Of a DNA stretch of 64,000 bases, positions 43,813-51,869 are shown one piece after another. Under the pieces are notes generated by a model. It did not search any database and was not told where the DNA came from. It was given only the letters and a program-made list of their open reading frames with translations. This DNA comes from Dyadobacter bucti (GTDB lineage Bacteria > Bacteroidota > Bacteroidia > Cytophagales > Spirosomataceae), in NCBI RefSeq assembly GCF_005869225.1, contig NZ_SWFP01000003.1, positions 372,001 to 436,000 of the forward strand, read 5' to 3'. Within the stretch, counting starts at the first letter, position 1. The number at the start of each line of letters is the position of its first letter. The position numbers and the translations under genes were made by a program.

Positions 43813-46378
43813 ATCTTCCAAATTTGATAGAAGTTCCGAGCCGGAAACCCATTCCTTTAAAGTGGCTTCCATGAAACTGAGCAACAGCCTCCAGACGTAT
43901 GACTCGGACAATGTTATCAATTCCGTAGACTACCTCAGTGTAATTGCGGATCGTCGGCACTTTCAGATAATGCAGCTGCAAGGTTTCAGAAATACCGATA
44001 AGCCGGAGCGGTTCGATACGGGTGAGCGCAAAACGCTGCAAGTTCCAGACGGCATGTACCTGGAAGAACCATGACGAAGTGCTGTACCGATAGTATTGCA
44101 GCATCCGGAACTGGTCCGGCGGATATGTGTATTGGAAAAAGAACTCATTGCCCATAAAATGCCTGTAATCCGGGAAATACATTTTTTTCGTGCTCAAAAA
44201 ACTACCCCCGCTGACAAAATATTCGAGGCTGCTACGCGGGCCGAGGTTCATGTCCTGACGAATGCTGCCCTGTAAAAGAGCGTAGTCAACATCGCCCGCA
44301 AATTCCAATCCACTTTTATAATTAATACCAAATGATGGCCCCTTGCTCCGGAGATAACGTTTTTCGCCATTCCGTATCAGATACCTCCGCCAGGGACGGA
44401 GCGTAGCCGTGAGATCAAGCAGTAATGCATTGTGTTCAGGGAAGCCAGTGTCGGCTAATTCCTTATTGACCGGTCGATTAGGAGTGAAACCGAATTTACT
44501 CCAGAAAAAAATAGGCCTGGCACTTTCCTGATTGCTTAATTCTTTGCGGTGCTCATAGTCCAGCCTGGCCGATACACTCAGGATATCACCGATGTTTCTC
44601 AGGGTATACTCCGCGGTAGCATATTGTTTCTGGTACAACTTCATGAAGTTTCGGTCGAAAAAACGGGCCGCCATGCTATTGGGAAGGGGCTGTACCGGGT
44701 TGTTGGGGTTAAGCTGGCTGGCCATTTCTCCTCCCGAAAGCATCAGGTTCCACTTTTCATTACCTATATTGGTTTCCAGATTTCCATACACCCTTTTTCG
44801 GCCGAAGGAATACCTTATCAAAGGAGTTACACTGAGGACATACGATTTGTCCCATTTCTTTTGCCACGTGGTAAGCAAATTTATAGCATTCCCTTCGACC
44901 GTGTTATAACTTATCGCCAGCAGCGGGCTTTTGAAATAAAATGAATTACGGTTGCCGAGGGCATAAGTGTTGCCGGTGATGAGGTGCGATAATTTGAAAT
45001 TTGAAGAATCAGGCCTCGATTTTTTTCCTTCTTCTTCTTTTACAATTTTGATACTATCCTGAAGTAAATAACCCGAAACTTCCGATTTTGTCAAGGGGAT
45101 TGGCCGCAAAGTCTGCCAGTACGTGGTGTCACGCTTATTGGCCATAGAGTCTATCACAATAGAATCCGCACGGACAAGGCGATCGTTTCCCGCCATTTTT
45201 TGTTCTCTTTTCTGCTCTTTTTCGTATTCTTTGGTAAGCTTCCTGAAATTCTTTGTGGAAAATTCCTTTTGGTCCCGGATCATGTTTTCGAGATTCTTTT
45301 GCCGGGTTTTGTCTTCCACAGGCTGCTCTTTTTTATGATCGCTGATCACAATATCCTCTCTGAGGCCCGGGTCGATATCCAGTTTTTCATAAGTTAGGGA
45401 AACAAGGTATTTGAACTCACCTCCAAAACCCAGGTAGCTGCCGTTGATCCTGAACTGCTGGTTAACCGGTATCCATACATTCTGGATCGGACTGAAAATC
45501 TGCCTGGCGGAAATATTCAACCCGCTGGTTGTAGTTTGCAGGTCATAACTATGGATCGACCAGCGGTCTTCCAGAATAAATAGGCTTCCTTTGAAAACAC
45601 CTTCCCCATAGGCTTTTGGGATTACTTTGATCTTGTTTACAATCTGTCCCTGATCTTCGAAGTAGCCTTCATACTCAAATTTATAATAAGCAAAGGCTTT
45701 GGGGGAGAGAGGCGAGACTGTTCCTGCGATTTCAGGGCTGTACAAACTGGCCAGAATATATTCGTTTGGGGAAGGTATGCTGTTGTCCAGACTGTTACGG
45801 GTAGAAATTACATGCTGACTATAAGTATTGGGCCTTCGGTATTTGATCTCGGCGACACTTTCATTCAATATGGCTTTCCCTTCCTGGATACCTTCTTTTT
45901 TAAGCCGTCGTTCTACGAGATAGGGGATTTTGGTTGGTAACGCAGTACTTCTCGAATACACTTTGGCAGTGTAACCACGTATCTGTAACTGGTGAAACCG
46001 CGATTTGGCAATAGCCCGGCGCATGATGGTATATGCAGGATCTTCTTTCCCTTTTCCGATGGTCGCTTCCTGTAAATTCAGGGCCTGTTCTTCCAGGGTA
46101 ATGTTCAGTTCGGTGAATCCTGTGCCCACTGTAACGGTTCTGAAAATACTTTTGAAGCCCAGATATTGAAACACAATTTCATAATTTCCAGAAGGCAGAC
46201 TAAACTCATATTCCCCTTCTTCATTAGCCATCGTTCCATTGCTTGTTCCTTTAACCGCGATACCGGCGTAGGGCAGTGGTTCCCCATTTTTCGTGGTTAC
46301 ACGTCCTTTGATACCTCCCGGGTAGGAGATCGAGACGACATTGAAGATGAAGAAGATTGACAAGAACAAAAGGCGCAT
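43811..46378 (-). CDS. DUF5686 outer-membrane protein with carboxypeptidase-regulatory-like domain
   Basis: An 855-residue envelope protein, no assigned function. A signal peptide (about 1-20) is followed by a carboxypeptidase-regulatory-like beta-sandwich (GRVTTKNGEPLPYAGIAVKG to about 105), a central DUF5686 region beginning near AYTIMRRAIAKSRFHQLQIRGY, and a C-terminal beta-rich barrel-like part ending LGTSIKFGR. A charged, coiled segment rich in Lys and Glu (about 345-410, e.g. KKEQPVEDKTRQKNLENMI) lies in the middle. Homologues are widespread in Bacteroidota outer membranes. It is monocistronic here. Confidence 0.85.
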   Translation of the reverse strand: MRLLFLSIFFIFNVVSISYPGGIKGRVTTKNGEPLPYAGIAVKGTSNGTMANEEGEYEFSLPSGNYEIVFQYLGFKSIFRTVTVGTGFTELNITLEEQALNLQEATIGKGKEDPAYTIMRRAIAKSRFHQLQIRGYTAKVYSRSTALPTKIPYLVERRLKKEGIQEGKAILNESVAEIKYRRPNTYSQHVISTRNSLDNSIPSPNEYILASLYSPEIAGTVSPLSPKAFAYYKFEYEGYFEDQGQIVNKIKVIPKAYGEGVFKGSLFILEDRWSIHSYDLQTTTSGLNISARQIFSPIQNVWIPVNQQFRINGSYLGFGGEFKYLVSLTYEKLDIDPGLREDIVISDHKKEQPVEDKTRQKNLENMIRDQKEFSTKNFRKLTKEYEKEQKREQKMAGNDRLVRADSIVIDSMANKRDTTYWQTLRPIPLTKSEVSGYLLQDSIKIVKEEEGKKSRPDSSNFKLSHLITGNTYALGNRNSFYFKSPLLAISYNTVEGNAINLLTTWQKKWDKSYVLSVTPLIRYSFGRKRVYGNLETNIGNEKWNLMLSGGEMASQLNPNNPVQPLPNSMAARFFDRNFMKLYQKQYATAEYTLRNIGDILSVSARLDYEHRKELSNQESARPIFFWSKFGFTPNRPVNKELADTGFPEHNALLLDLTATLRPWRRYLIRNGEKRYLRSKGPSFGINYKSGLEFAGDVDYALLQGSIRQDMNLGPRSSLEYFVSGGSFLSTKKMYFPDYRHFMGNEFFFQYTYPPDQFRMLQYYRYSTSSWFFQVHAVWNLQRFALTRIEPLRLIGISETLQLHYLKVPTIRNYTEVVYGIDNIVRVIRLEAVAQFHGSHFKGMGFRLGTSIKFGR

Positions 46379-46490
46379 AGAGGATCATTATGGGAAACTG
46401 GTTATTATATTACTACATAACCGTACCAATTCTGATTTTGCGGGCAAAAAATTTTGTCCGACACCCTTAAAGTTGTTGATTATTAGATTT

Positions 46491-46619
46491 TTAAGATGAA
46501 GGATTGACCGTTGCGAAAGCAATACCGCCTTTCTGGCTGATGGCATCGCAATATTGATGTCCGGAATAATTACATCCCTTTAAGATTCCTATGCAGCGCA
46601 ACTGTGAGACTTGTAACAT
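46491..46619 (-). CDS. Possible 42-residue cysteine-containing protein
   Basis: Short open frame starting MLQVSQLRCIGILKGCNYSG and ending AFATVNPSS, with three cysteines spaced Cx6C and Cx7C. The codons look like those of neighbouring genes. It lies beyond the terminator of the DsbA gene, so it would need its own promoter, which I cannot find. I do not recognise the family. It is the only possible gene in the 317-bp gap 46379-46695; the rest appears empty. Confidence 0.35.
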   Translation of the reverse strand: MLQVSQLRCIGILKGCNYSGHQYCDAISQKGGIAFATVNPSS

Positions 46620-46640
46620 CAGGAAGGCTGAAACTATATA

Positions 46641-46673
46641 AAAAAACAGTATGCCGTTTCGCGCATACTGTTT
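46641..46673 (-). terminator. Rho-independent terminator of the DsbA-family gene
   Basis: Perfect 11-bp stem (46644-46654 with 46663-46673), 8-nt loop, six T on the minus strand; 22 bp after the stop at 46696. Confidence 0.85.
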
Positions 46674-46695
46674 AGTAAGAGGAGTATATATTATT

Positions 46696-47400
46696 TTAAC
46701 TGCAATCCCCGTCGATTGTGCAGTTTTCACCGTCGGCCAGGGATACCAGGGCGGGGTTTTGTTTTTCCCATTCCCCGAAAGATTTTTCGAGCGCGCCCAG
46801 GAAAGTTTCCGGTTGCTGTGCACCCGATACTGCATATTTGCGGTCCATTACAAAGAAAGGAACGCCTCTGGCCCCAACCTGCTGGGCTTCGTAAATATCC
46901 TTACGCACTTCATCGCTGAACTTTGTGCTGTCCAGTACTGCTTTTAATTCACTTGCATCAAGCCCGATTTCAGTTCCGAGCTGAACAAGTGTGTCGTGGT
47001 CGGCTGTATTTTTTGCGTCGGTAAAGTAGGCTTTGAATAATTGCTCTTCCGCCGCGTCGCCTTTGCCTTTTGTCTTGGCATACTGCACAAAACGGTGCGC
47101 ATCAAATGAATTGGCGACAACAGATTTGGACAAATTGTACTCCAAACCTACTTCGCTGGCAAGGTTCGTAACGTGGTCATTAACCTGTTCGGCATACTCA
47201 AGCGTCCAGCCTTTTACTTCTGCCAGGTATTCGTTAATGCTTTTGCCTGGCTCGCTTTTCATTTGCGGATTCAGCTGAAAGCTTTTCCACTCCACCTGAA
47301 TTTTGTCTTTCTGTGGAAACTGTTCCAATGCCTTCTCAAATTTCCTTTTCCCGATGTAGCAAAACGGACACATCACATCACTCCATATTTCAACTTTCAT
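46696..47400 (-). CDS. DsbA-family oxidoreductase, FrnE-like
   Basis: Cytoplasmic thioredoxin-fold oxidoreductase of 234 residues without a signal peptide. The active site is C11-P-F-C14 in SDVMCPFCYIGKRKFE, the hallmark of FrnE-type proteins; the helical insert (about 60-160) includes SFDAHRFVQYAKTKGKGD. The cis-Pro loop is GARGVPFFVMDRKYAVSGAQ (about 177-196). Two extra cysteines near the C-terminus (CTIDGDC) recall the additional redox-active pair of Deinococcus FrnE. It sits next to a nitroreductase and a cysteine-bearing HxlR regulator, suggesting a response to thiol or electrophile stress, which is inference. Confidence 0.9.
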   Translation of the reverse strand: MKVEIWSDVMCPFCYIGKRKFEKALEQFPQKDKIQVEWKSFQLNPQMKSEPGKSINEYLAEVKGWTLEYAEQVNDHVTNLASEVGLEYNLSKSVVANSFDAHRFVQYAKTKGKGDAAEEQLFKAYFTDAKNTADHDTLVQLGTEIGLDASELKAVLDSTKFSDEVRKDIYEAQQVGARGVPFFVMDRKYAVSGAQQPETFLGALEKSFGEWEKQNPALVSLADGENCTIDGDCS

Positions 47401-47476
47401 ATCTGGTCAGGTTTAATTTTCACCTAGCGCGCCCTTCGACTACTGATAGGAGAGCGCCGAGGTCATCTAGTCAATT

Positions 47477-48109
47477 CTAAATCGAAATAAAAAGTTCTTC
47501 CTGTGGCCTTCTCACTTTTTTGGCACCAACCAGCGGGTCTTTTTCATTATCGCGGTAACCCAACGTCATGATCACAACGCTTTTTAGTCCTTTCTCCTTC
47601 AATCCCAGCAATTCGTCAAGCTCGGCGTTTTTGAAACCTTCCATTGGCGTCGCATCAACCTGCTCTGTAGCTGCTGCAACCAGGGCATGTCCCAATGCAA
47701 TGTAGGCCTGGCGTGCAGCCCATTGGAAATTCACATCTTCCGTTCTGCTCAAAATACCTCCCTGAATGCTATTGTGAAAACCGGAAAGAGATTCCACCGA
47801 AATGTCGCGGGTTGTGGCAATGAGGTTTATGTAACTGGCTATACTTTCTGCAGTGATCTTTTCCCAGGCGGCAAAAACCAGGATCTGGGAAGCTTCCAGG
47901 ATCTGAGGCTGGTTGTTTGCTATTTTGTGTATTTTTTCTTTCGTTACCTGATCTGAAATAACAAGTACATTGTAAGGTTGAAGCCCTACTGATGAAGGTG
48001 CTAAATGTATGGCTTCCAGTATAGTATCAAGTTTTTCTTTGGGAACTGCTGCTCCGGTCATCCTTTTCGCGGCGTAGCGCCAGTTGAGGGTCTCTATTAA
48101 ATTACTCAT
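47477..48109 (-). CDS. Nitroreductase-family NAD(P)H oxidoreductase
   Basis: FMN-dependent reductase (NfsB/NfnB-like) of 210 residues that reduces nitro compounds or quinones; the natural substrate is unknown. Motifs are LNWRYAAKRMTGAAVPKEKL at the N-terminus (FMN phosphate contacts), APSSVGLQPYNVLVI (about 36-50), AARQAYIALGHALVAAATEQVDATPMEGF (about 130-158) and a C-terminal KKVRRPQEELFI. It is divergent from the HxlR regulator across a 99-bp intergenic region with overlapping promoter elements, the usual layout of an HxlR-controlled oxidoreductase. Confidence 0.92.
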   Translation of the reverse strand: MSNLIETLNWRYAAKRMTGAAVPKEKLDTILEAIHLAPSSVGLQPYNVLVISDQVTKEKIHKIANNQPQILEASQILVFAAWEKITAESIASYINLIATTRDISVESLSGFHNSIQGGILSRTEDVNFQWAARQAYIALGHALVAAATEQVDATPMEGFKNAELDELLGLKEKGLKSVVIMTLGYRDNEKDPLVGAKKVRRPQEELFISI

Positions 48110-48137
48110 GTTGTTTTCGCTTTAAAAATTAAGTATG

Positions 48138-48145
48138 CAAACTTA
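48138..48145 (-). promoter_or_regulatory. Putative -7 element of the nitroreductase gene
   Basis: TAAGTTTG on the minus strand, 29 bp before the ATG at 48109; it lies 13 bp from the opposing HxlR element, so one bound regulator could block both. Confidence 0.45.
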
Positions 48146-48148
48146 AAT

Positions 48149-48166
48149 AAATATACTATATATTTG
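48149..48166 (+). promoter_or_regulatory. HxlR-gene promoter with overlapping palindrome
   Basis: TATATTTG (48159-48166) is a -7 match 43 bp before the HxlR ATG. It overlaps the palindrome AAATATA - CTA - TATATTT (48149-48165), a plausible operator for autoregulation. Confidence 0.5.
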
Positions 48167-48208
48167 TAAGTACTATACAAAAGCATAGCGATAAAAGATC
48201 CATAAACA

Positions 48209-48574
48209 ATGATTGATACAGAAAAAACTATAGAAGGTCATACTTTGGGCGAATGTACCAGAAGTATTCTTCCCGTTCGGGATGCCCTGGAAGTGCTGAG
48301 TGGTAAGTGGAAACTGCCGATCATAATTTCGCTGATGTTCGGAAACAAACGTTTCTCTCAGATCGCGAAAGAAGTCCCCGGGATTACTGATAAAATGTTG
48401 TCAAAGGAGCTGCGCGACCTGGAAGCGAACGATCTTGTGAAGCGGTCAGTATATGATTCGATTCCGGTTGTTGTTGAATATAAGCTCACGGAGTACGGGC
48501 ATTCCCTGAAAGCTGTGATAGAAGTGTTGCGGAACTGGGGCATTGCCCACCGTAAGAGGATTATGGAGAAGTAG
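48209..48574 (+). CDS. HxlR-family transcriptional regulator
   Basis: Winged helix-turn-helix regulator of 121 residues. The HxlR core is LSGKWKLPIIISLMFGNKRFSQIAKEV (about 31-57), GITDKMLSKELRDLEANDLVKR and a wing with VEYKLTEYGHSL. A single Cys at residue 16 (GECTRSILP) just before the DNA-binding domain matches the sensing cysteine of YodB/HypR/QorR-type regulators, which respond to quinones, aldehydes or hypochlorite. It is divergent from the nitroreductase, its likely target. A 13-bp hairpin begins at its stop codon. Confidence 0.92.
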   Translation: MIDTEKTIEGHTLGECTRSILPVRDALEVLSGKWKLPIIISLMFGNKRFSQIAKEVPGITDKMLSKELRDLEANDLVKRSVYDSIPVVVEYKLTEYGHSLKAVIEVLRNWGIAHRKRIMEK

Positions 48575-48599
48575 TATCAAAATGGAATTTTGATACTAC
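48571..48599. terminator. Perfect hairpin at the end of the HxlR gene
   Basis: A 13-bp perfect stem (48571-48583 with 48587-48599) with a 3-nt loop; it includes the HxlR stop codon and lies before the opposing stop at 48609. There is no clear T-run, so it may act as a processing or stability element rather than a classical terminator. Confidence 0.55.
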
Positions 48600-48608
48600 A
48601 GGTTTTAG

Positions 48609-49010
48609 TTACTTGTTGTAGGCGGCGACAGCCAGTTTGAGATTTTTCCTGCCATTGCTGTCAAAGGCCAGGCCGATCCCGAGTAATCCGGCCCCGGCTG
48701 CCAAAAGGCCCGGATTGATTTTGGCACCTCCGAGTACACCTCCCAATGAATATCCGATAGCGCCACCTCCGAGTGTAGCGAGTGTCAGCGCGATGTTGTT
48801 GTTATTCCTATATTTCTTCACAAAGATTTCCAGTTCCGGTGATGGAGAGGGTTTTTCTAACAATAACGACCTGATCTGCTTGGGCTTGGGAATTTCTTGT
48901 CCTCGGTAAATGATGCGGCCTTTGTAATATTGGATCTTTTCGGTTTCCGCCTGTGCCAGGGCAAATAACGATAGCAGGGATAGAGAAAAGGTAAAAAGGA
49001 TTTTTTTCAT
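48609..49010 (-). CDS. Exported protein with glycine-zipper-like segment, unknown function
   Basis: A 133-residue protein I do not recognise. A signal peptide (about 1-20, LFALAQA) is followed by a short beta-like part (IQYYKGRIIYRGQEIPKPKQIRSLL). A Gly/Ala-rich hydrophobic stretch at about 77-118 (LATLGGGAIGYSLGGVLGG and AAGAGLLGIGLAFD) suggests two membrane-associated glycine-zipper helices. The last residues are RKNLKLAVAAYNK. It stands alone; 195 bp without visible features separate it from the next gene. Confidence 0.7.
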   Translation of the reverse strand: MKKILFTFSLSLLSLFALAQAETEKIQYYKGRIIYRGQEIPKPKQIRSLLLEKPSPSPELEIFVKKYRNNNNIALTLATLGGGAIGYSLGGVLGGAKINPGLLAAGAGLLGIGLAFDSNGRKNLKLAVAAYNK

Positions 49011-49205
49011 TGAAGGGGCGTAAGGGTTTGTTTATAATAATTATTTGATAAGGCATATTAGGCTAAATGTCAGGAAAATTAATCTTCTGATGGTAAGTAT
49101 CCAACAGCTACAAGATAAATTTTGAAGCCAACGCCGGATTTTACCCGAATTTTCAAAATGCGGCACTATTGTTTTAGCTGAAGTCGGAAAAAAACAAATA
49201 GAATC

Positions 49206-49622
49206 ATGGCAGAAAAAACACTTCAGGACGTCAGCAAGATCATGAAAGACATTGACATCTGTATGCTCACCACGACGACTTCCAATGGTATGCTGGCATC
49301 ACGGCCGATGAGCAACAATGGTCAGGTTGAATACGACGGCAATTCTTATTTTTTTACCTGGGAAGGTTCCAGGATGGTCAGCGACATAGAGCTGGATAAT
49401 GGCGTTAACCTTACTTTTCAGGGTGAGAAAGACATCTTTATTTCCGTAGCCGGAAAAGCTGAAGTTACGCGTTCAAAAGATAAGATGAGCGAGCATTGGG
49501 TGGCGGAACTGGATCAGTGGTTTGAGGAAGGACTTGATACACCCGGCCTGGCCATGATCTCTGTCAAAGCCAAACAGATTAAATATTGGCAGGGAATGGA
49601 AGACGGGGAAGTTAAATTATAA
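49206..49622 (+). CDS. Pyridoxamine-5'-phosphate-oxidase-like FMN-binding protein (general stress type)
   Basis: A 138-residue split-barrel flavin protein of the general stress protein 26 type, such as those binding FMN or F420; the reaction is unknown. Motifs: MKDIDICMLTTTTSNGMLASRPMSNN (residues about 13-38, split here as ICMLTTTTSNG and LASRPMSNN), SYFFTWEGSRMV (about 56), VNLTFQGEKDIFISVAGKAEV (about 74-94) and a C-terminal IKYWQG. The stop codon lies inside the left arm of a 19-bp hairpin leading straight into the next gene's start codon. Confidence 0.88.
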   Translation: MAEKTLQDVSKIMKDIDICMLTTTTSNGMLASRPMSNNGQVEYDGNSYFFTWEGSRMVSDIELDNGVNLTFQGEKDIFISVAGKAEVTRSKDKMSEHWVAELDQWFEEGLDTPGLAMISVKAKQIKYWQGMEDGEVKL

Positions 49623-49659
49623 CATAAAGGTTCTTTTCTGAAAGAACCTTTATGTTATA
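49618..49659 (+). terminator. 19-bp perfect hairpin joining a stop codon and the next start codon
   Basis: Arms 49618-49636 and 49641-49659 are perfectly complementary around a TCTG loop. The left arm contains the TAA of the PNPOx-like gene and the right arm ends on the first base of the esterase ATG. No T-run follows, so it may attenuate or mask translation instead of terminating cleanly. Confidence 0.6.
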
Positions 49660-50840
49660 TGAAAAACCTCCTCCTATTACTTGCATTAGTCGTTTTACTG
49701 ACCGAAGCCCGGGCGCAGAATTATGACGAGTCAAAAGTTCCCCCTTATACTCTGCCTGATGTTCTGAAAACAACGGGCAGGAAAAAGGTGAAAAGTGAAA
49801 AAACCTGGGAAAATGTTCGGCGCCCGGAAATCCGGAAACTTTTTGAAGATAATATCTATGGTCAGACGCCAACCCGCTACGATAGCATCAGATATGTTGT
49901 GAGCGAGGGACAGTCCGTGATGGAAGGCAGGGCAAAACACAGAGAAGTATTGATTGAAGTATTCCGGCAGGGAAAACAGGTGAAAATAGATCTGGTACTG
50001 CTACTTCCAAGTAATGTAGAAAGGCCGGTGCCTGTATTTGTTCTGATCAACAACCGCGGAAAGGAGAACACCGACCCGTCCAGAAAAATCAAAAGCGAGT
50101 TCTGGCCCGCGGAAATGGTGATAGACAGTGGTTATGCAGTGGCAGCTTTCCACGTCAGCGATCTTGCGCCGGACAATAAGGATACTTACAGCAATGGTGT
50201 TTTACAGCTTTACCCCGAGCAGCTCGCCGCCGACAACGGTATGCGGGCAATCGGGGCATGGGCCTGGGGCGCGAGCCGGGTGATGGACTATTTTGGAACG
50301 GATACCGACATAGATGCAAAAAAGGTAGTGGTCGTAGGTCATTCGCGGGGAGGTAAAGCATCGCTGTGGGCAGCGGCACAGGACCGGCGGTTTGCAATCT
50401 GCGTTACGAATTGTTCAGGAAACACAGGTGCTGCATTAGCCAGGCGGCAGTTTGGCGAAAGGATAAGCCGGATAAACACTACTTTCCCGCACTGGTTCAA
50501 CAACAATTACAAGAAATACAACGATCGTGAAAATGCGTTACCAGTAGACCAGCACATGCTGATCGCCTTGGTGGCGCCAAGACCTGTATATGCTACCAAT
50601 GCATCCAAAGATCTTTGGGCTGATCCGAAAGGGACTTTTCTAAGTTTGAAAAATGCGGAGCGCGTGTACGGTCTATATGAAATGAGATCAGCGCTGCCGG
50701 CCGATCCGCCGGGAATTAACGAGCCGATCATCCGGTCGCCACTGGCATATCATATCCGTGAAGGAGAGCATAATCTTACTGCATACGACTGGGGTAATTT
50801 TATCCATTTTGCGAATTATCATTTCAAAATAAGCAAATAA
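49659..50840 (+). CDS. CE15-like (glucuronoyl-esterase-related) alpha/beta hydrolase, exported
   Basis: A 393-residue secreted esterase. The signal peptide runs to about residue 20 (TEARAQN). The nucleophile Ser is in GHSRGGKASLWAAAQD (about 227-242), where classical CE15 enzymes have GCSRxGK; NCSGNTGAAL follows with the conserved acidic-neighbourhood segment. LIALVAPRPVYATNASKDLWADPKGTFLSL (about 299-328, split as ALVAPRPVYATNAS and DLWADPKG) and the catalytic His in REGEHNLTAYDW near 375 complete the pattern. CE15 enzymes cut lignin-carbohydrate esters, but bacterial relatives also deacetylate, so the substrate is uncertain. Confidence 0.85.
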   Translation: MKNLLLLLALVVLLTEARAQNYDESKVPPYTLPDVLKTTGRKKVKSEKTWENVRRPEIRKLFEDNIYGQTPTRYDSIRYVVSEGQSVMEGRAKHREVLIEVFRQGKQVKIDLVLLLPSNVERPVPVFVLINNRGKENTDPSRKIKSEFWPAEMVIDSGYAVAAFHVSDLAPDNKDTYSNGVLQLYPEQLAADNGMRAIGAWAWGASRVMDYFGTDTDIDAKKVVVVGHSRGGKASLWAAAQDRRFAICVTNCSGNTGAALARRQFGERISRINTTFPHWFNNNYKKYNDRENALPVDQHMLIALVAPRPVYATNASKDLWADPKGTFLSLKNAERVYGLYEMRSALPADPPGINEPIIRSPLAYHIREGEHNLTAYDWGNFIHFANYHFKISK

Positions 50841-50897
50841 CCGGCATCCTGTGTGCCTGTGGGTTTTTATACCGGCATCTTTTATTAAATTTCAAAC

Positions 50898-51755
50898 ATG
50901 AAAATTGATTTGATGAAGTTGCCGGTTTGTCTCCTCTGTTTAATCCTTTTAATTAGTTACAAAACAGCAGGACAATCTGCAAAAGGAACACTTTTTATCA
51001 TTGGTGGCGGTGAGCGCCCTCCGGCATTGATGAAGGAGCTGGTAGCTGTATCGAATCTGCATGCGGGTGATTATGTAGCGGTATTGCCCATGTCTGGCAC
51101 TAGTCCTGACACTTCATTCCATTATTTCAAAGCAGACTTGAAACCGGTCTGCAATAATCAAATCGTTAACCTCAATTTTAAGTCTTCCGAGGTAAACAAT
51201 AAGCTGCGGCTGGACTCTCTCGAAAAAGCAAAACTGATCTTTATTACAGGCGGTGATCAGGAGCGGTTTATGGACGTGGTGCTGAACACGCCGGTCTATG
51301 ATGCGATCCACCGGGCATATCAGAACGGCGCGACGATTGCCGGTACGAGTGCGGGCGCCGCTGTCATGAGCAAGTTCATGATAACCGGCAATGAATTGGT
51401 AGGCGATACTACATTAAGATCGACTTTCCGAAAGATTGTCGACAAAAACCTGGAAATAAAACCGGGGCTCGGACTCATGCCCAATGTAATTGTCGACCAG
51501 CATTTTATTGTCCGCAGCCGTTATAACCGGCTTTTATCCGCCATCGCCCGTTTTCCTGAACTCATTTGTGTTGGGATTGATGAAGAAACAGCCATTATTG
51601 TTACCGGAAATAAAGTAAGGGTTGCCGGAAACAGCCAGGTGGTGGTGATAGCAAAACCGGAAGGTCTGAAAATTACCGATAATGGTCTAATCAAAATGAA
51701 AGACATCCGGTTCAGCATTTTTACAGCTGGTGATAGCTTTTTGATTGGTAAGTAA
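50898..51755 (+). CDS. Exported cyanophycinase-like S51 peptidase
   Basis: Serine peptidase of 285 residues in the cyanophycinase group. A signal peptide (about 1-25) precedes GTLFIIGGGERPPALM. The nucleophile Ser is in AGTSAGAAVMS (about 149-159). Cyanophycinase markers follow: LGLMPNVIVDQHFIVRSRYNRLL (about 192-214, split as LGLMPNVIVDQHF and RSRYNRL) and ICVGIDEETAIIV (about 222). No cyanophycin synthetase is present in the window, so the enzyme may scavenge external cyanophycin or beta-aspartyl peptides. It follows the esterase by 57 bp on the same strand. Confidence 0.85.
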   Translation: MKIDLMKLPVCLLCLILLISYKTAGQSAKGTLFIIGGGERPPALMKELVAVSNLHAGDYVAVLPMSGTSPDTSFHYFKADLKPVCNNQIVNLNFKSSEVNNKLRLDSLEKAKLIFITGGDQERFMDVVLNTPVYDAIHRAYQNGATIAGTSAGAAVMSKFMITGNELVGDTTLRSTFRKIVDKNLEIKPGLGLMPNVIVDQHFIVRSRYNRLLSAIARFPELICVGIDEETAIIVTGNKVRVAGNSQVVVIAKPEGLKITDNGLIKMKDIRFSIFTAGDSFLIGK

Positions 51756-51869
51756 GGGGGAATTGCTTTTCCCCACATATTAAATCGGATATCGGTTTTA
51801 AAATGACTATCCAATTTTCAAAACTGAATATTCATCTTGAACTCCATTTAGGCCGTGCGAAGAGCACAG

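Noticed and set aside
50844..50878. CCGGCATC twice between the esterase and cyanophycinase genes
   Set aside because: It is a direct repeat, not inverted, so it cannot be a terminator; 8 bp in two copies is weak evidence for anything else.
51758..51776. GGGGAA/TTCCCC hairpin after the cyanophycinase gene
   Set aside because: Only 6 bp with no T-run; too weak to call a terminator.
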